Shown: positions 35,797 through 45,289, counted from the stretch's first letter. The stretch: DNA of 64,000 bases from an uncultured Ruminococcus sp. (GCA_947627625.1 CANQWR010000005.1:42658-106657); one strand, 5' to 3'. Made by a program: numbers and translations. The notes: generated from the sequence alone by a model not told the origin.

Positions 35797-35841
35797 TTTA
35801 TTGGAACGATAAGGGACAGTTTTCTTTTGAACCACCGTTAG

Positions 35842-36139
35842 TTAGAACGACAAGAGACAGGGGCTTTGCCCCCCTGTTGGGGGGCTATGCCCCCCACCCC
35901 CCCCCTTAGAACGATAAGGGGCAGGGGGCTTTGCCCCCTGAACCCCCATTGGGGGCTCCGCCCCCAAACCCCCGCTGGGGGGAAGAATCCCCCCAGACCC
36001 CCATAACTATTCCCACAGAGGAGACACCTCCCCGCCCCCTGATAATCCACTATTGTTAATTTTGGGGATCAAGGGGGGTTACACCCCCTTGTGGGGGGCT
36101 TGGGGGGCAAAGCCCCCCAAATTCCAAAGCCGTAAGACA
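35842..36139. repeat. Composite palindromic repeat region, locus 4
   Basis: Three hairpin-rich blocks in the opposite orientation to loci 1-3: a short one (35842-35906), a full array (35907-36002) and a GGGGGGCTTGGGGGGCAAAGCCCCCC block near 36093-36120. It fills the gap between the transporter and a convergent ATPase gene. Confidence 0.9.
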
Positions 36140-36150
36140 TAACTGCTCCG

Positions 36151-38505
36151 TCAGGGGCAGTATTTTTTTCTGACTGTGTGCGTTATATCCGTGAAAATTC
36201 TGAAAACGGGTACGGAAATCAGTGCGAGTACCGCACAGAGCAACAGACTTTTCAGCGAGAGTGTATATATAGCAAAAAATTCCCTGACAAATATTAAACT
36301 GAAAATCAGTCCGAACGTACACGCAAGACATATCGCAAATTTGTACTTTGTCATCGGCTTGCTTATTTTGTAGACCATTATAAGCCCCACAACTCCCATA
36401 AGAATCGTACAGGCAGTAGCGGTTATATTGTGGTCAAAGCCGAAAATCTTCCCGAAAAACATCGCACACACTACTATCAGGACATCGGTCAGCCCCGCTG
36501 GAATCGCTTTCAGGAGTATATTTGATATGAATTTTCCCTTTATAAGACGGCTGTCGGGGACTTGCGACAGGAAAAACCCCGGTATTCCTATTGTGAACAT
36601 ACTTATCAGCGAAATCTGTGCAGGCATTAGGGGGTAGGCAACTCCCGAAATTATCGAGATTATTGATATTATCAGCGAAAATATGTTCTTGACAAGAAAC
36701 AGGCTTCCCGAACGCTCTATATTGTTGACTATCTTTCTGCCCTCAAGGACTATTTTAGGCATTTTTGAAAAATCCGATTCCAAAAGCACAAGCTGTGAGA
36801 CCTGAACGGCAACGTCACTCCCCGAAGCCATTGCAACGGAGCAGTCCGCTGATTTGAGTGCAAGGACATCGTTCACGCCGTCACCCGTCATTGCGACGGT
36901 CTTTCCCGCAGATTTAAGAGCCTCCACAAATTTTTTCTTTTGTTCTGGTGTCACCCTCCCGAAAACCGTGTATTCAAGTACAGCTTTTTTTATATCTTCA
37001 TCGGTTTTGAGTTCCGAAGCGTCAACATATTTTTCCGCACCATTTATACCAGACAACTTTGCGGTCTCCGAGACCGTGACAGGGTTGTCGCCCGATATTA
37101 CTTTTATATCTACCCCCTGACTGTCAAAAAATCTGAAAATTTCGGGGGCGTTTTTCCTCACGGGATTTGAGAGCAGTACAAACCCCAAGAGGGCAGTTTT
37201 TTCCCTGTCCAAAGACCTGCCGTCGGGATTTTCCCCGTATGAACAGAGTGCAAGTATTCTGGAAGTCCTGTTTTTTTCGCTGATTTCCCCGTAAAACTCC
37301 ATGTCACTCTCACTCAAAATAAAATCGGGAGCACCGAGTATTACGGAAATGTCCTCAAAAGTCACGCTGCTGTATTTGTATTCGGAGGAAAATCCCGTCC
37401 GATTTATGGGAACTCTCCCCGAATTTTTTGTGAAATGTGCTTTGAGAGTTTCCATTGTCACGTTGTCAGCGACCTGTGCGGAGACAAAATCTCCCAAAAG
37501 CAATTCAAGTTCCTCTAAATCTATCCTGCCTGACGGTACAATTTCCGACACGCTCATATGAGGTTCTGTTATAGTACCCGTCTTGTCCACACAGAGCACG
37601 TCCGCCCTTGCAAGGGTCTCTATGCACTTCATGTCGTGTACAAGCACTTTGTCACGGGCAAGGTTCACCGCACTGACCGCAAGTGCCGTACTCGCAAGCA
37701 GAAAAAGACCCTCGGGAATCATGCCTATGACTGCTCCTGTCATTGACTGTATACTCGTTTTTACGGAGCTGTCGCTGAATATATACTGCTGGAAAAAGAG
37801 TGTCAGCCCAATCGGGATTATGATTATTCCCGCAATTTTCACTATTTTGTCAAGAGCTTTTATCATTTCGGACTGCTCGCCCCTGCGTGACTTTTTCGCC
37901 TGTATCGTGAGCTGTGATATATACGAATCGCTCCCGACTTTTTCAAGTCTCGCCCTGCACTCCCCCGAAACTATGAAACTCCCCGAAAGAAGACTGTCCC
38001 CCTCTGTCTTGCAGACTTCATCGGCTTCACCTGTGAGCAGTGACTCGTTCACGGAGACTGTTCCCGAAATCACAACTGCGTCCGCACTTATCTGGTTCCC
38101 CGAACGGAAAATCACAACGTCATCGAGGACCAATTTTTCAGACGGCACTTGCATTTCAACGCCGTCACGGATAACGGAAGTCACAGGTGCATTCATGACT
38201 TTCAGCCTGTCGAGAGTCCTCTTTGAACGGAGTTCCTGAAATATTCCTATCAGAGTGTTGGCGGTTATCACTATCATGAAAGTCAGGTCACGGTAAGCCC
38301 CCGATATTATCGTCAGAACTGCCAAAATCAAGAATATGAAATTAAAATAAGTAAAGAGATTTCCCGAAATTATCTCCCACACCGTCTTTGACGGCGGTTC
38401 AGGACACCTGTTTTCAAGCCCCTCCGAAACCCTCTGCCTGACCTGTTCCCCACTGAGACCATTTTGCAGGTCAACATCTTTTTTAATATTTTTATCATCA
38501 TTCAT
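36151..38505 (-). CDS. Cation-translocating P-type ATPase (CtpE-like)
   Basis: The 784-residue pump has all catalytic signatures: VNESLLTGE in the actuator domain, MIPEGLFLLASTAL in the core helix, CVDKTGTIT phosphorylation site, ISGDNPVTV and MTGDGVNDVLALKSADCS. It has no heavy-metal-binding domain and no CPC, so it is not a copper pump; the PEGL helix followed by DKTGTIT resembles CtpE-type calcium or general divalent cation exporters. The substrate cannot be read with certainty. The ATG at 38505 follows CGGGAG. It is divergent from csoR. Confidence 0.88.
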   Translation of the reverse strand: MNDDKNIKKDVDLQNGLSGEQVRQRVSEGLENRCPEPPSKTVWEIISGNLFTYFNFIFLILAVLTIISGAYRDLTFMIVITANTLIGIFQELRSKRTLDRLKVMNAPVTSVIRDGVEMQVPSEKLVLDDVVIFRSGNQISADAVVISGTVSVNESLLTGEADEVCKTEGDSLLSGSFIVSGECRARLEKVGSDSYISQLTIQAKKSRRGEQSEMIKALDKIVKIAGIIIIPIGLTLFFQQYIFSDSSVKTSIQSMTGAVIGMIPEGLFLLASTALAVSAVNLARDKVLVHDMKCIETLARADVLCVDKTGTITEPHMSVSEIVPSGRIDLEELELLLGDFVSAQVADNVTMETLKAHFTKNSGRVPINRTGFSSEYKYSSVTFEDISVILGAPDFILSESDMEFYGEISEKNRTSRILALCSYGENPDGRSLDREKTALLGFVLLSNPVRKNAPEIFRFFDSQGVDIKVISGDNPVTVSETAKLSGINGAEKYVDASELKTDEDIKKAVLEYTVFGRVTPEQKKKFVEALKSAGKTVAMTGDGVNDVLALKSADCSVAMASGSDVAVQVSQLVLLESDFSKMPKIVLEGRKIVNNIERSGSLFLVKNIFSLIISIISIISGVAYPLMPAQISLISMFTIGIPGFFLSQVPDSRLIKGKFISNILLKAIPAGLTDVLIVVCAMFFGKIFGFDHNITATACTILMGVVGLIMVYKISKPMTKYKFAICLACTFGLIFSLIFVREFFAIYTLSLKSLLLCAVLALISVPVFRIFTDITHTVRKKYCP

Positions 38506-38552
38506 TAAAAAATCTCCCGAAAAAAATTATTGAAAAAAATTATTGTAATGTT

Positions 38553-38581
38553 ATTATATCATGTTTTCCGACATAATTCAA
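38553..38581 (-). promoter_or_regulatory. Sigma-A type promoter of the CtpE-like ATPase
   Basis: On the minus strand TTGAAT and TATAAT are separated by 17 bases, about 50 bases upstream of the start codon. Confidence 0.7.
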
Positions 38582-38676
38582 CGGTGTAATTATTTGGAAT
38601 TATAAAAATATTTTTGGTGAATCTGTATATAAATTTTCCACAAAACTGTAAACTCACACAAATTTTCAAAAAACCC

Positions 38677-38705
38677 TTGACAAATATACCCCACGGGGGT
38701 ATACT
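38677..38705 (+). promoter_or_regulatory. csoR promoter with embedded CsoR operator
   Basis: TTGACA and TATACT are separated by 17 bases. The spacer holds the dyad TATACCCCACGGGGGTATA (38685-38703), the GC-centred operator type bound by CsoR repressors, so bound CsoR would block RNA polymerase directly. Confidence 0.85.
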
Positions 38706-38727
38706 GTAGACAATGGGAGGTGAGGTG

Positions 38728-39048
38728 TTGGAAGATTGCACCGAAAAAAAAGAGATATGCGAGTGCTGTAAGAGGAAAAAGGAGCGTTCGGACGAGGAGT
38801 ACAGAAGTCTTATAAATCGTCTGAACCGCATCGAGGGACAGGTCAGGGGCATAAGAAATATGGTCGAAAATAACGCATACTGCCCCGATATTCTCATTCA
38901 GGCTTCTGCTGTGAACTCCGCACTGAACTCTTTCTGCAAGGAACTTCTTGCAAGCCACATAAAAACCTGTGTCGTGAACGATATTCAAAACGGCAGAATT
39001 GAAACTGTCGACGAACTCGTGAATATGCTCCGCAAACTTATGAAATAA
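38728..39048 (+). CDS. csoR: Copper-sensing transcriptional repressor CsoR
   Basis: The 106-residue all-helical repressor has the Cu(I) ligands Cys52, His77 and Cys81 (in YCPDIL and SHIKTCV) and the NRIEGQVRGIRNM DNA-contact helix. The N-terminus adds an unusual Cys-rich stretch (CTEKKEICECC). I chose the TTG at 38728, seven bases after GGGAGG; the ATG at 38713 would fall at the predicted transcription start and inside the binding site. It represses its own promoter and presumably the downstream copA, although about 390 bases of repeats separate them. Confidence 0.88.
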   Translation: MEDCTEKKEICECCKRKKERSDEEYRSLINRLNRIEGQVRGIRNMVENNAYCPDILIQASAVNSALNSFCKELLASHIKTCVVNDIQNGRIETVDELVNMLRKLMK

Positions 39049-39084
39049 TATTTATGTCGGAGCGGGGACACTGTTTTTTATGGT

Positions 39085-39410
39085 ATTGGGGACTTCGCCC
39101 AAAAAATAATTTTATTAAAATTATATTTTTTTGGAAATTTCTTTAATTTGTAGGCTGTTGGAGACCGTGCAAATTTTAATTAGAACGATAAGGGGCAGGG
39201 GGCTTTGCCCCCTGAACCCCCATTGGGGGCTCTGCCCCCAAACCCCCCGTTAGAACGATTAGGGGCAGGGGGCTTTGCCCCCTGAACCCCCACTGGGGGC
39301 TCTGCCCCCAGACCCCCGTCGGGGGGAAGAATCCCCCCGAACCCCCCATGATAATTTTCTACTGTTTTAATTCTGAAGGTCAAGGGGGGAACAGCGTCCC
39401 CCAGTCTAAA
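39085..39410. repeat. Composite palindromic repeat region, locus 5
   Basis: The AT-rich palindrome (AAAATAATTTTATTAAAATTATATTTT at 39101-39127, split by a one-base centre) lies left of a GC-rich array from TTAGAACGATAAGGGGC (39180) to about 39350, with two stacked copies of the GGGGGCTTTGCCCCC block. It sits inside the csoR-copA unit. Confidence 0.88.
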
Positions 39411-39442
39411 ATTCTATAAATTACAATCGGGAGGTGTTCCTT

Positions 39443-41935
39443 TTGCAAAAATACAATATAACCGGTATGAGCTGTGCGGCGTGCAGTGCAAGAGTTGAAA
39501 AGGCAGTAAAAAACGTGTCGGGGGTAACTTCCTGTGCGGTGAATCTGCTGACAAATTCCATGGGTGTGGAGGGTACCGCAAAGCCCGAGAGTATAATTTC
39601 CGCAGTCGAAAAAGCCGGGTACGGTGCAAGCATAGTCGGGGAAAAACAGTCTCCAAAAGTCTCCCCGACAAACAATGCCGAAAAAAGTATAGTAAAAAGA
39701 CTTGTCTGGTCGGTCATATTCCTGATACCCCTGATGTATATTTCAATGGGACACATGATGTGGGGTTTCCCCATGCCCTCGTTTTTTGACGGAAACCACG
39801 TCGCAATGGGTCTCGCACAGCTTATTCTTTCGGGAATAATAATGGTGATAAATCAGAAATTTTTCATATCGGGTTTCAGAGGTCTTATAAACAAAGCCCC
39901 AAATATGGACACTCTTGTTGCAATGGGTTCAATGGCGTCTTTTGTGTGGAGCGTTTTTGTGCTGTTCGCAATGACAAAAGCACAAGCGGACGGCAATTCA
40001 CAGCTTGTTGAAAAGTACATGATGGACTTCTATTTTGAGTCGGCGGGGACTATTCTCACTCTCATAACAGTCGGAAAAATGCTCGAATCGCACTCAAAAG
40101 GCAAGACTACAGACGCAATAAAAAGTCTCATGGAACTCGCCCCGAAAACCGCTGTTGTGGTACGTGACGGCATGGAAATTGAAATTCCCGCTGAGGAACT
40201 GAAAAAGGGAGATATTTTCTGTGTGCGTGCGGGACAGAGTATTCCTGCGGACGGAGTTGTGACGGAGGGAAGTGCTTCCGTGAATGAATCTTCTCTGACG
40301 GGAGAGAGCGTTCCCGCCGAAAAGGAAGTCGGCGACAATGTTTCCGCTTCAACCGTAAATATGTCGGGATATATACGCTGTGAGGCTGTGAACATCGGGG
40401 AAGATACTGCTCTTTCAAAAATAATCAAAATGGTTGAGGACGCTTCTGCCACAAAAGCTCCCATAGCAAAAATCGCCGACAGAGTTTCGGGGGTGTTTGT
40501 CCCGACTGTCATAATAATAGCAATTTTAACCGTGACAATATGGCTTGCGGTCGGACAGACTGTCGGCTATGCACTCGCAAGGGGAATATCTGTACTTGTG
40601 ATAAGCTGTCCGTGTGCGTTGGGTCTTGCGACACCTGTCGCAATAATGGTCGGCAGCGGAGTGGGTGCAAAAAACGGAATATTATTCAAGACTGCCGAAT
40701 CGCTTGAGGAGACGGGGAAAATTCAGGCTGTCGCTCTCGACAAGACGGGTACAGTCACAGAGGGAAAACCTGTCGTGACGGACGTAATTCCTGCTACAGA
40801 TTTCACGGAGGAAAAACTTCTCGAATACGCCTTTTCTCTTGAAAGCAAGAGCGAACACCTCTTTGCAAAGGCTGTCAACGATTTTTCACTTCAGAAAAAT
40901 ATATCCGCAAAAGAGATTTGCGACTTCAGAACTCTTGCGGGAAACGGTCTTGAGGGAGTTTTAGACGGTAAAAAAATATGCGGAGGAAGTGTTAAATATA
41001 TATCGGGTGTCGCAAACATACCCGAAAATATTCTTGAAAAGTCCGAAAATCTCGCAGAGCAGGGAAAAACTCCCCTTATGTTCGCAATTGAAAATAAACT
41101 AATCGGCATGATTGCCGTTGCGGACGTGATAAAAAAGGACAGTGCAAAGGCTATAAATGAATTAAAAAATATGGGTATAAGAGTTGTAATGCTCACGGGT
41201 GACAACGAAAAAACTGCAAACGCTATCGGAAAACAGGCTGGTGTTGACGAAGTTATAGCAGGCGTTCTCCCCGACGGCAAAGAAAGTGTCATCAGGGAAC
41301 TCAAAAAGCAGTACAAAACCGCAATGGCGGGGGACGGTATAAACGACGCTCCCGCACTCGCCTCGGCTGACATAGGTATAGCTGTCGGTAACGGTACGGA
41401 CATTGCAATTGATACCGCTGATGTTGTCCTTATGAAAAGCAGTTTGCGTGACATTCCCGCTTCAATACGTCTCAGCAGGGCAGTCCTCCGCAATATAAGA
41501 CAGAATCTATTCTGGGCGTTTATCTATAACAGTATAGGTATACCTCTTGCAATGGGTGCATTTATAAAACTGTTCGGCTGGACTCTCAACCCCATGTTCG
41601 GGGCACTCGCAATGAGTTTATCAAGTTTCTGCGTGGTCACGAACTCGCTGAGACTTAATCTTGTAAACGTTTACAATCCCTCACGGGATAAAGTAAAAAA
41701 TAATACCAAAAAGGAGAATGCTGTTATGACAAAAGAACTCACAATTGAAGGCATGATGTGTCAGCACTGCGAAAAGAGGGTAAAGGACGCTCTTGAAGCT
41801 CTTCCGCACGTCACAAGTGCGGAGGTAAGCCACGAAAAGGGAAACGCTGTCGTTGTGACGGACAAGGAAATTCGTGACTCGAAACTCACAGATGCCGTTG
41901 AAAAAGCGGGCTACAAAGTGACTGCTCTCAAATAA
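39443..41935 (+). CDS. copA: Copper-exporting P1B-type ATPase CopA with fused C-terminal CopZ-like domain
   Basis: The 830-residue pump has an N-terminal metal-binding domain with Cys11 and Cys14 (GMSCAAC), eight membrane segments with the copper site C389-P-C391, phosphorylation site D433-KTGT, TGDN and GDGINDAPAL motifs. After the last membrane segments a linker leads to a second metal-binding domain (about 760-830) with GMMCQHC. An AAGGAG box at 41711-41716 and an in-frame ATG at 41726 (Met762) could also start that domain alone as a 69-residue CopZ-like chaperone. I chose the TTG at 39443, eight bases after GGGAGG; a GTG at 39434 lies within the binding site. Confidence 0.93.
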   Translation: MQKYNITGMSCAACSARVEKAVKNVSGVTSCAVNLLTNSMGVEGTAKPESIISAVEKAGYGASIVGEKQSPKVSPTNNAEKSIVKRLVWSVIFLIPLMYISMGHMMWGFPMPSFFDGNHVAMGLAQLILSGIIMVINQKFFISGFRGLINKAPNMDTLVAMGSMASFVWSVFVLFAMTKAQADGNSQLVEKYMMDFYFESAGTILTLITVGKMLESHSKGKTTDAIKSLMELAPKTAVVVRDGMEIEIPAEELKKGDIFCVRAGQSIPADGVVTEGSASVNESSLTGESVPAEKEVGDNVSASTVNMSGYIRCEAVNIGEDTALSKIIKMVEDASATKAPIAKIADRVSGVFVPTVIIIAILTVTIWLAVGQTVGYALARGISVLVISCPCALGLATPVAIMVGSGVGAKNGILFKTAESLEETGKIQAVALDKTGTVTEGKPVVTDVIPATDFTEEKLLEYAFSLESKSEHLFAKAVNDFSLQKNISAKEICDFRTLAGNGLEGVLDGKKICGGSVKYISGVANIPENILEKSENLAEQGKTPLMFAIENKLIGMIAVADVIKKDSAKAINELKNMGIRVVMLTGDNEKTANAIGKQAGVDEVIAGVLPDGKESVIRELKKQYKTAMAGDGINDAPALASADIGIAVGNGTDIAIDTADVVLMKSSLRDIPASIRLSRAVLRNIRQNLFWAFIYNSIGIPLAMGAFIKLFGWTLNPMFGALAMSLSSFCVVTNSLRLNLVNVYNPSRDKVKNNTKKENAVMTKELTIEGMMCQHCEKRVKDALEALPHVTSAEVSHEKGNAVVVTDKEIRDSKLTDAVEKAGYKVTALK
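41726..41935 (+). CDS. Possible internal CopZ-like product of copA
   Basis: An in-frame ATG preceded nine bases earlier by AAGGAG would give a free 69-residue copper chaperone with one CXXC (MMCQHC) and the beta-alpha-beta-beta-alpha-beta ferredoxin-like fold. It may be a relic of a separate copZ gene joined to copA by loss of a stop, or an active internal start. Seen: the site and frame. Inferred: its use. Confidence 0.45.
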   Translation: MTKELTIEGMMCQHCEKRVKDALEALPHVTSAEVSHEKGNAVVVTDKEIRDSKLTDAVEKAGYKVTALK

Positions 41936-41949
41936 GAGACGGGGGCGAT

Positions 41950-42215
41950 GTTTTGTGGGGGACTCTGCCCCCACTCCCCCCGCCAAAGGGGGAACCCCCC
42001 TTTGGAAACCCGTGATCAGATAGTTTTAGTTGTGCTACTATTCAGGTAACAGTAAGACTTGACTGAGCTTTCATAGACGACACCCTTTCCCCTGATTACT
42101 TCTTGTTTCTATCATGGGGGGTTCGGGGGCAGAACCCCCAATGGGGGTTCAGGGGGCAAAGCCCCCTGCCTCTTGTCGTTAATGGGGGGCTTGGGGGGCG
42201 TAGCCCCCCAACAGC
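41950..42215. repeat. Composite palindromic repeat region, locus 6
   Basis: A CCAAAGGGGGAACCCCCCTTTGG module and its conserved TTTTAGTTGTG...ACTATTCAGG neighbour (41983-42045) precede a short GC-rich array (42113-42178) and a final GGGGGGCTTGGGGGG block. The remaining bases to 42372 are AT-rich with several TATAAT-like hexamers and no clear -35 box. Confidence 0.88.
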
Positions 42216-42372
42216 TCACAAGTCTAAAAAAATATCCCTGCAAGAGGGGATTTTTTATTTTTAATCAATTCACAAAATATTGATGAATTTTTTCTCAGAG
42301 TGTAATATAATATTCGGTGTATAACTATATTATAATCAAAATAATCCAAATCAAATTATCAGGGAGGGCAAA

Positions 42373-43866
42373 ATGACAAACGAAGAAAGAAAAACAAGCG
42401 GTCTTATGAAATTAAGACGAATGCGTGTCCTTATGATAATCGGCTACGGACTGATAGTGATTATCGCAATAATAGGAGTTACGCTGTTTGCCGTGAACAA
42501 AAACGAATCAGTCATGAAGTACAAGGTGAGCGATGTCACGGCATCTCTGAATGTCCAGATGAGACTGAAACTCGACGACTATCTCGCACGTTTTGAAAAT
42601 CTGTCCGCACTCGCTTTTACTGTTGACGAGACTTACACTTACGATGCGACAGACGAAACCAATGACGAATACGAGGCTATCAACATTGAGAAAAAAATAT
42701 CCGATGAACTTTACAAATTCTGTCTTATGGAGAACTTTGTCGACTACGGCATAGTCTACGCAAACAACCACACTGTCGGAAAAGTTTCAAACGGAACTAT
42801 CTCTCTTTTCGGAAACAATCTCTACACGGATTTGTCAAAGATGATAACAAGAGAGCGTACCCGTGACGGCTGGTACTACGGTTACAACGACGATTTTGAC
42901 AGAATATACTATGTAAAGCGTGTACACGAAAACGCTGTCTTTGTTATATCATTCTACACAACGGAGCTACAGAGAGTTTTCTACACCCCCGACAGCGTTG
43001 AGGATATGGAAGTCAGACTTGCGGATAAGTACTACAGAATACTCTACTCTTCCGTTGAGGACGAACTCGGCTCTTCACTTCCTGCCGACATAAATCAGCA
43101 CGTCATAAATCATGAAGTCGCTGCCACTCTCGACAACAAAAACCTTACGGCTGTCAGCATATGCAGTACGGACTGGTACGTTATAAGCTCTATGCCTACT
43201 TCCGTAATTCTCAAGGAGAGCAGGGAAAATCAGAAATTTATCTACATAGTAGCGGGAATCTCCGCACTTGTGGCTGTACTCCTCGGAACTCTCTTTGCTG
43301 TGGGAATGTCCGACCCTGTTTCAAATCTCGCTTCTGTTATGGAAAACGGAAATGACGGCGGTTATGAGGGCGTTATGACAAGCAAGAATTTCGCCGAAAA
43401 GGCTCAGACTGTAATAAGAGAGGGTGGAAACCAAAATTCAAGGGCTATGGTTCTTGTGGATATTGATGACTTCCGTGACCTGACCTGCTCCCTTGGACGT
43501 GAGTTCACAGATAGGCACGTTGACAGACTTATCGGTGTTATAAAAAATACATTCCCGAAAGCGGAGTGCATAGGACGTATAGGTGAGGCGAATTTTGCTA
43601 TCCTGACAGAGGGTTCTGCTGAGCGTGAGAACGTCTACAGGTCTCTTGTCACCAAAAGATGTATGGATATATGCAGAAATTTCGCTGACAGCTACAAGGC
43701 GGATGACGGCACTGTCTACAGGATCTCCGTGAGCGTGGGCTGTGCTATATACCCCCTCGACAGCTATACATACCAGAGTGTCTATGACGACGCTTACAAG
43801 GCTCTCTATGCGTCAAAACTGAGGGGCAGGGGCATTCACACGATGTACAACAGCACACTCGGATAA
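42373..43866 (+). CDS. Membrane sensor with Cache-like outer domain and degenerate GGDEF domain
   Basis: The 497-residue protein has a transmembrane segment at about 18-40, an outer sensor domain of about 250 residues (Tyr/Asp-rich, Cache-like, 42-290), a second transmembrane segment (about 293-315) and a cytoplasmic GGDEF fold. The catalytic signature is GEANF in RIGEANFAIL rather than GGDEF, so it probably does not make c-di-GMP but may bind GTP or serve as a docking domain. The SBP lipoprotein gene follows after 18 bases, suggesting that ligand capture outside is passed to this sensor. RBS AGGGAGG. Confidence 0.8.
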   Translation: MTNEERKTSGLMKLRRMRVLMIIGYGLIVIIAIIGVTLFAVNKNESVMKYKVSDVTASLNVQMRLKLDDYLARFENLSALAFTVDETYTYDATDETNDEYEAINIEKKISDELYKFCLMENFVDYGIVYANNHTVGKVSNGTISLFGNNLYTDLSKMITRERTRDGWYYGYNDDFDRIYYVKRVHENAVFVISFYTTELQRVFYTPDSVEDMEVRLADKYYRILYSSVEDELGSSLPADINQHVINHEVAATLDNKNLTAVSICSTDWYVISSMPTSVILKESRENQKFIYIVAGISALVAVLLGTLFAVGMSDPVSNLASVMENGNDGGYEGVMTSKNFAEKAQTVIREGGNQNSRAMVLVDIDDFRDLTCSLGREFTDRHVDRLIGVIKNTFPKAECIGRIGEANFAILTEGSAERENVYRSLVTKRCMDICRNFADSYKADDGTVYRISVSVGCAIYPLDSYTYQSVYDDAYKALYASKLRGRGIHTMYNSTLG

Positions 43867-43884
43867 CAGGGAGATGATATTAAA

Positions 43885-45159
43885 ATGAAAAAATTCGGAA
43901 AATATTTCAAGAAAACTCTCGCCGTACTGGTGTGTACCGCAACTGTTCTTCCGCTGTCCGCCTGCACGAGCGATCCTGTGGTACAGCAACAGATAAACAC
44001 TACGGAAATAACTTTCGCATGGTGGGGAAACGACGGCAGAAATAAGTATACGATTGAAGCAATAAAGCAGTTTGAGAAACTCCACCCCGACATAAAGGTG
44101 AACTGTAGCTATGCGGAGTGGTCGGGCTTTGAGACAAGAAACAAGGTTCAGATGATTTCCGCTATGGAAGCAGATGTAATGCAGATAAACTTCGGCTGGC
44201 TTGACCAATACTCCCCTGACGGCACGGGTTACTACGATATAAACCAACTCGGCGACTATATAGACCTCGGAAACTTTTCGGAGGATATGCTCGAATACGG
44301 CTATGAGGGTGACGCTCTCAACGCCATTCCGATTGCTATGAATACGGAGACAGTCTATATAAATAAGACTATTTACGACAAGTACGGTCTCGATGTACCG
44401 ACAACCTGGGACGACTTATTTAATGCCGCCAAAGTCATGAGCAAGGACGGCATTTACCCGATCAGTGCAGCTTCAAAATCTATGTGGCTCTATCTGATAG
44501 CTTATACGGAACAGTACACGGGTGACAAGTTCCTGAGCGATGACGGTTCACTGAATTTCGATGAGGAAGATTTTCAGGTCATGATAGATTTCTACAAAAA
44601 ACTTGTGGACGAAAAAGTAGTTCCACAGCTTGAACACTATGAGAGAATAAAACTCGACAATGAGGAATATGCGGGTTCAGTCGCATGGGTCAGCGATGCG
44701 GAAAGCTATTTCGGTCAGGCTATCGAAAATGGGCGTGAGATAGTCATAGCCGACTACACCACTATTGAGGGACACAGTGTCGGTGAGGGCTGGTACGCAA
44801 AACCCGCCACTATGTACGCCGTCAGCACTCACACTTCACAACCCGAAGAGGCGGGTATGCTCCTTGACTTCCTCCTGAACAGTGAGGAGATGGCACAGCT
44901 TCAGGGGCTTGAAAAGGGTATACCGATAAGTGAGTCCGCAAAAAAAGTCATTGCGGACGAGGGTATGCTTGAGGGAATACAGTACGACGCTTCACAGAAA
45001 ATGGAGTCCGTACCGATGTCACAGCTGCACGCAGTCCTTGAGGACAGCGGTCTCATTGACGACTTCTTTGCCGCTGCAAATGAAGTAATATTCGACAAAA
45101 TCAGTTCCGAGGAGCAGGCGGAGATATTTACGGAAAAAGTCAGGGCGGACTATTTTTAA
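43885..45159 (+). CDS. Extracellular solute-binding lipoprotein (family 1, sugar type)
   Basis: The 424-residue product has a lipoprotein signal peptide with the lipobox LSAC (Cys30) and the periplasmic-binding fold of sugar ABC transporters: ITFAWWGNDGRN at the start, NFGWLDQYSPDG, IPIAMNTETVYINKTIYDKYGLDVPTTWDDL and GIPISESAKK near the end. No permease or ATPase gene accompanies it; instead it is cotranscribed with the Cache/GGDEF sensor. It may use a distant ABC permease or act as a sensing co-receptor. Confidence 0.88.
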   Translation: MKKFGKYFKKTLAVLVCTATVLPLSACTSDPVVQQQINTTEITFAWWGNDGRNKYTIEAIKQFEKLHPDIKVNCSYAEWSGFETRNKVQMISAMEADVMQINFGWLDQYSPDGTGYYDINQLGDYIDLGNFSEDMLEYGYEGDALNAIPIAMNTETVYINKTIYDKYGLDVPTTWDDLFNAAKVMSKDGIYPISAASKSMWLYLIAYTEQYTGDKFLSDDGSLNFDEEDFQVMIDFYKKLVDEKVVPQLEHYERIKLDNEEYAGSVAWVSDAESYFGQAIENGREIVIADYTTIEGHSVGEGWYAKPATMYAVSTHTSQPEEAGMLLDFLLNSEEMAQLQGLEKGIPISESAKKVIADEGMLEGIQYDASQKMESVPMSQLHAVLEDSGLIDDFFAAANEVIFDKISSEEQAEIFTEKVRADYF

Positions 45160-45169
45160 TATTTTTAAC

Positions 45170-45222
45170 AGCGGACGGCGTTCCTTATCGGGAAACTCTG
45201 TCCGCTTTTTTTTTTTTTTTTT
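45170..45222 (+). terminator. Rho-independent terminator after the solute-binding protein gene
   Basis: AGCGGAC pairs with GTCCGCT over a loop of about 23 bases that can form an inner hairpin, followed by an exceptionally long T-run of 17. Confidence 0.9.
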
Positions 45223-45289
45223 CGCAAAATCTCCACGAAAATGTACAACAGCGTTTTTTTGTGCAATTTGACGAAATTCAAAATTCCTA

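Noticed and set aside
38713..38727. ATG start of csoR at 38713
   Set aside because: It coincides with the expected transcription start and the GGGAGG box follows it, which fits the TTG at 38728 better.
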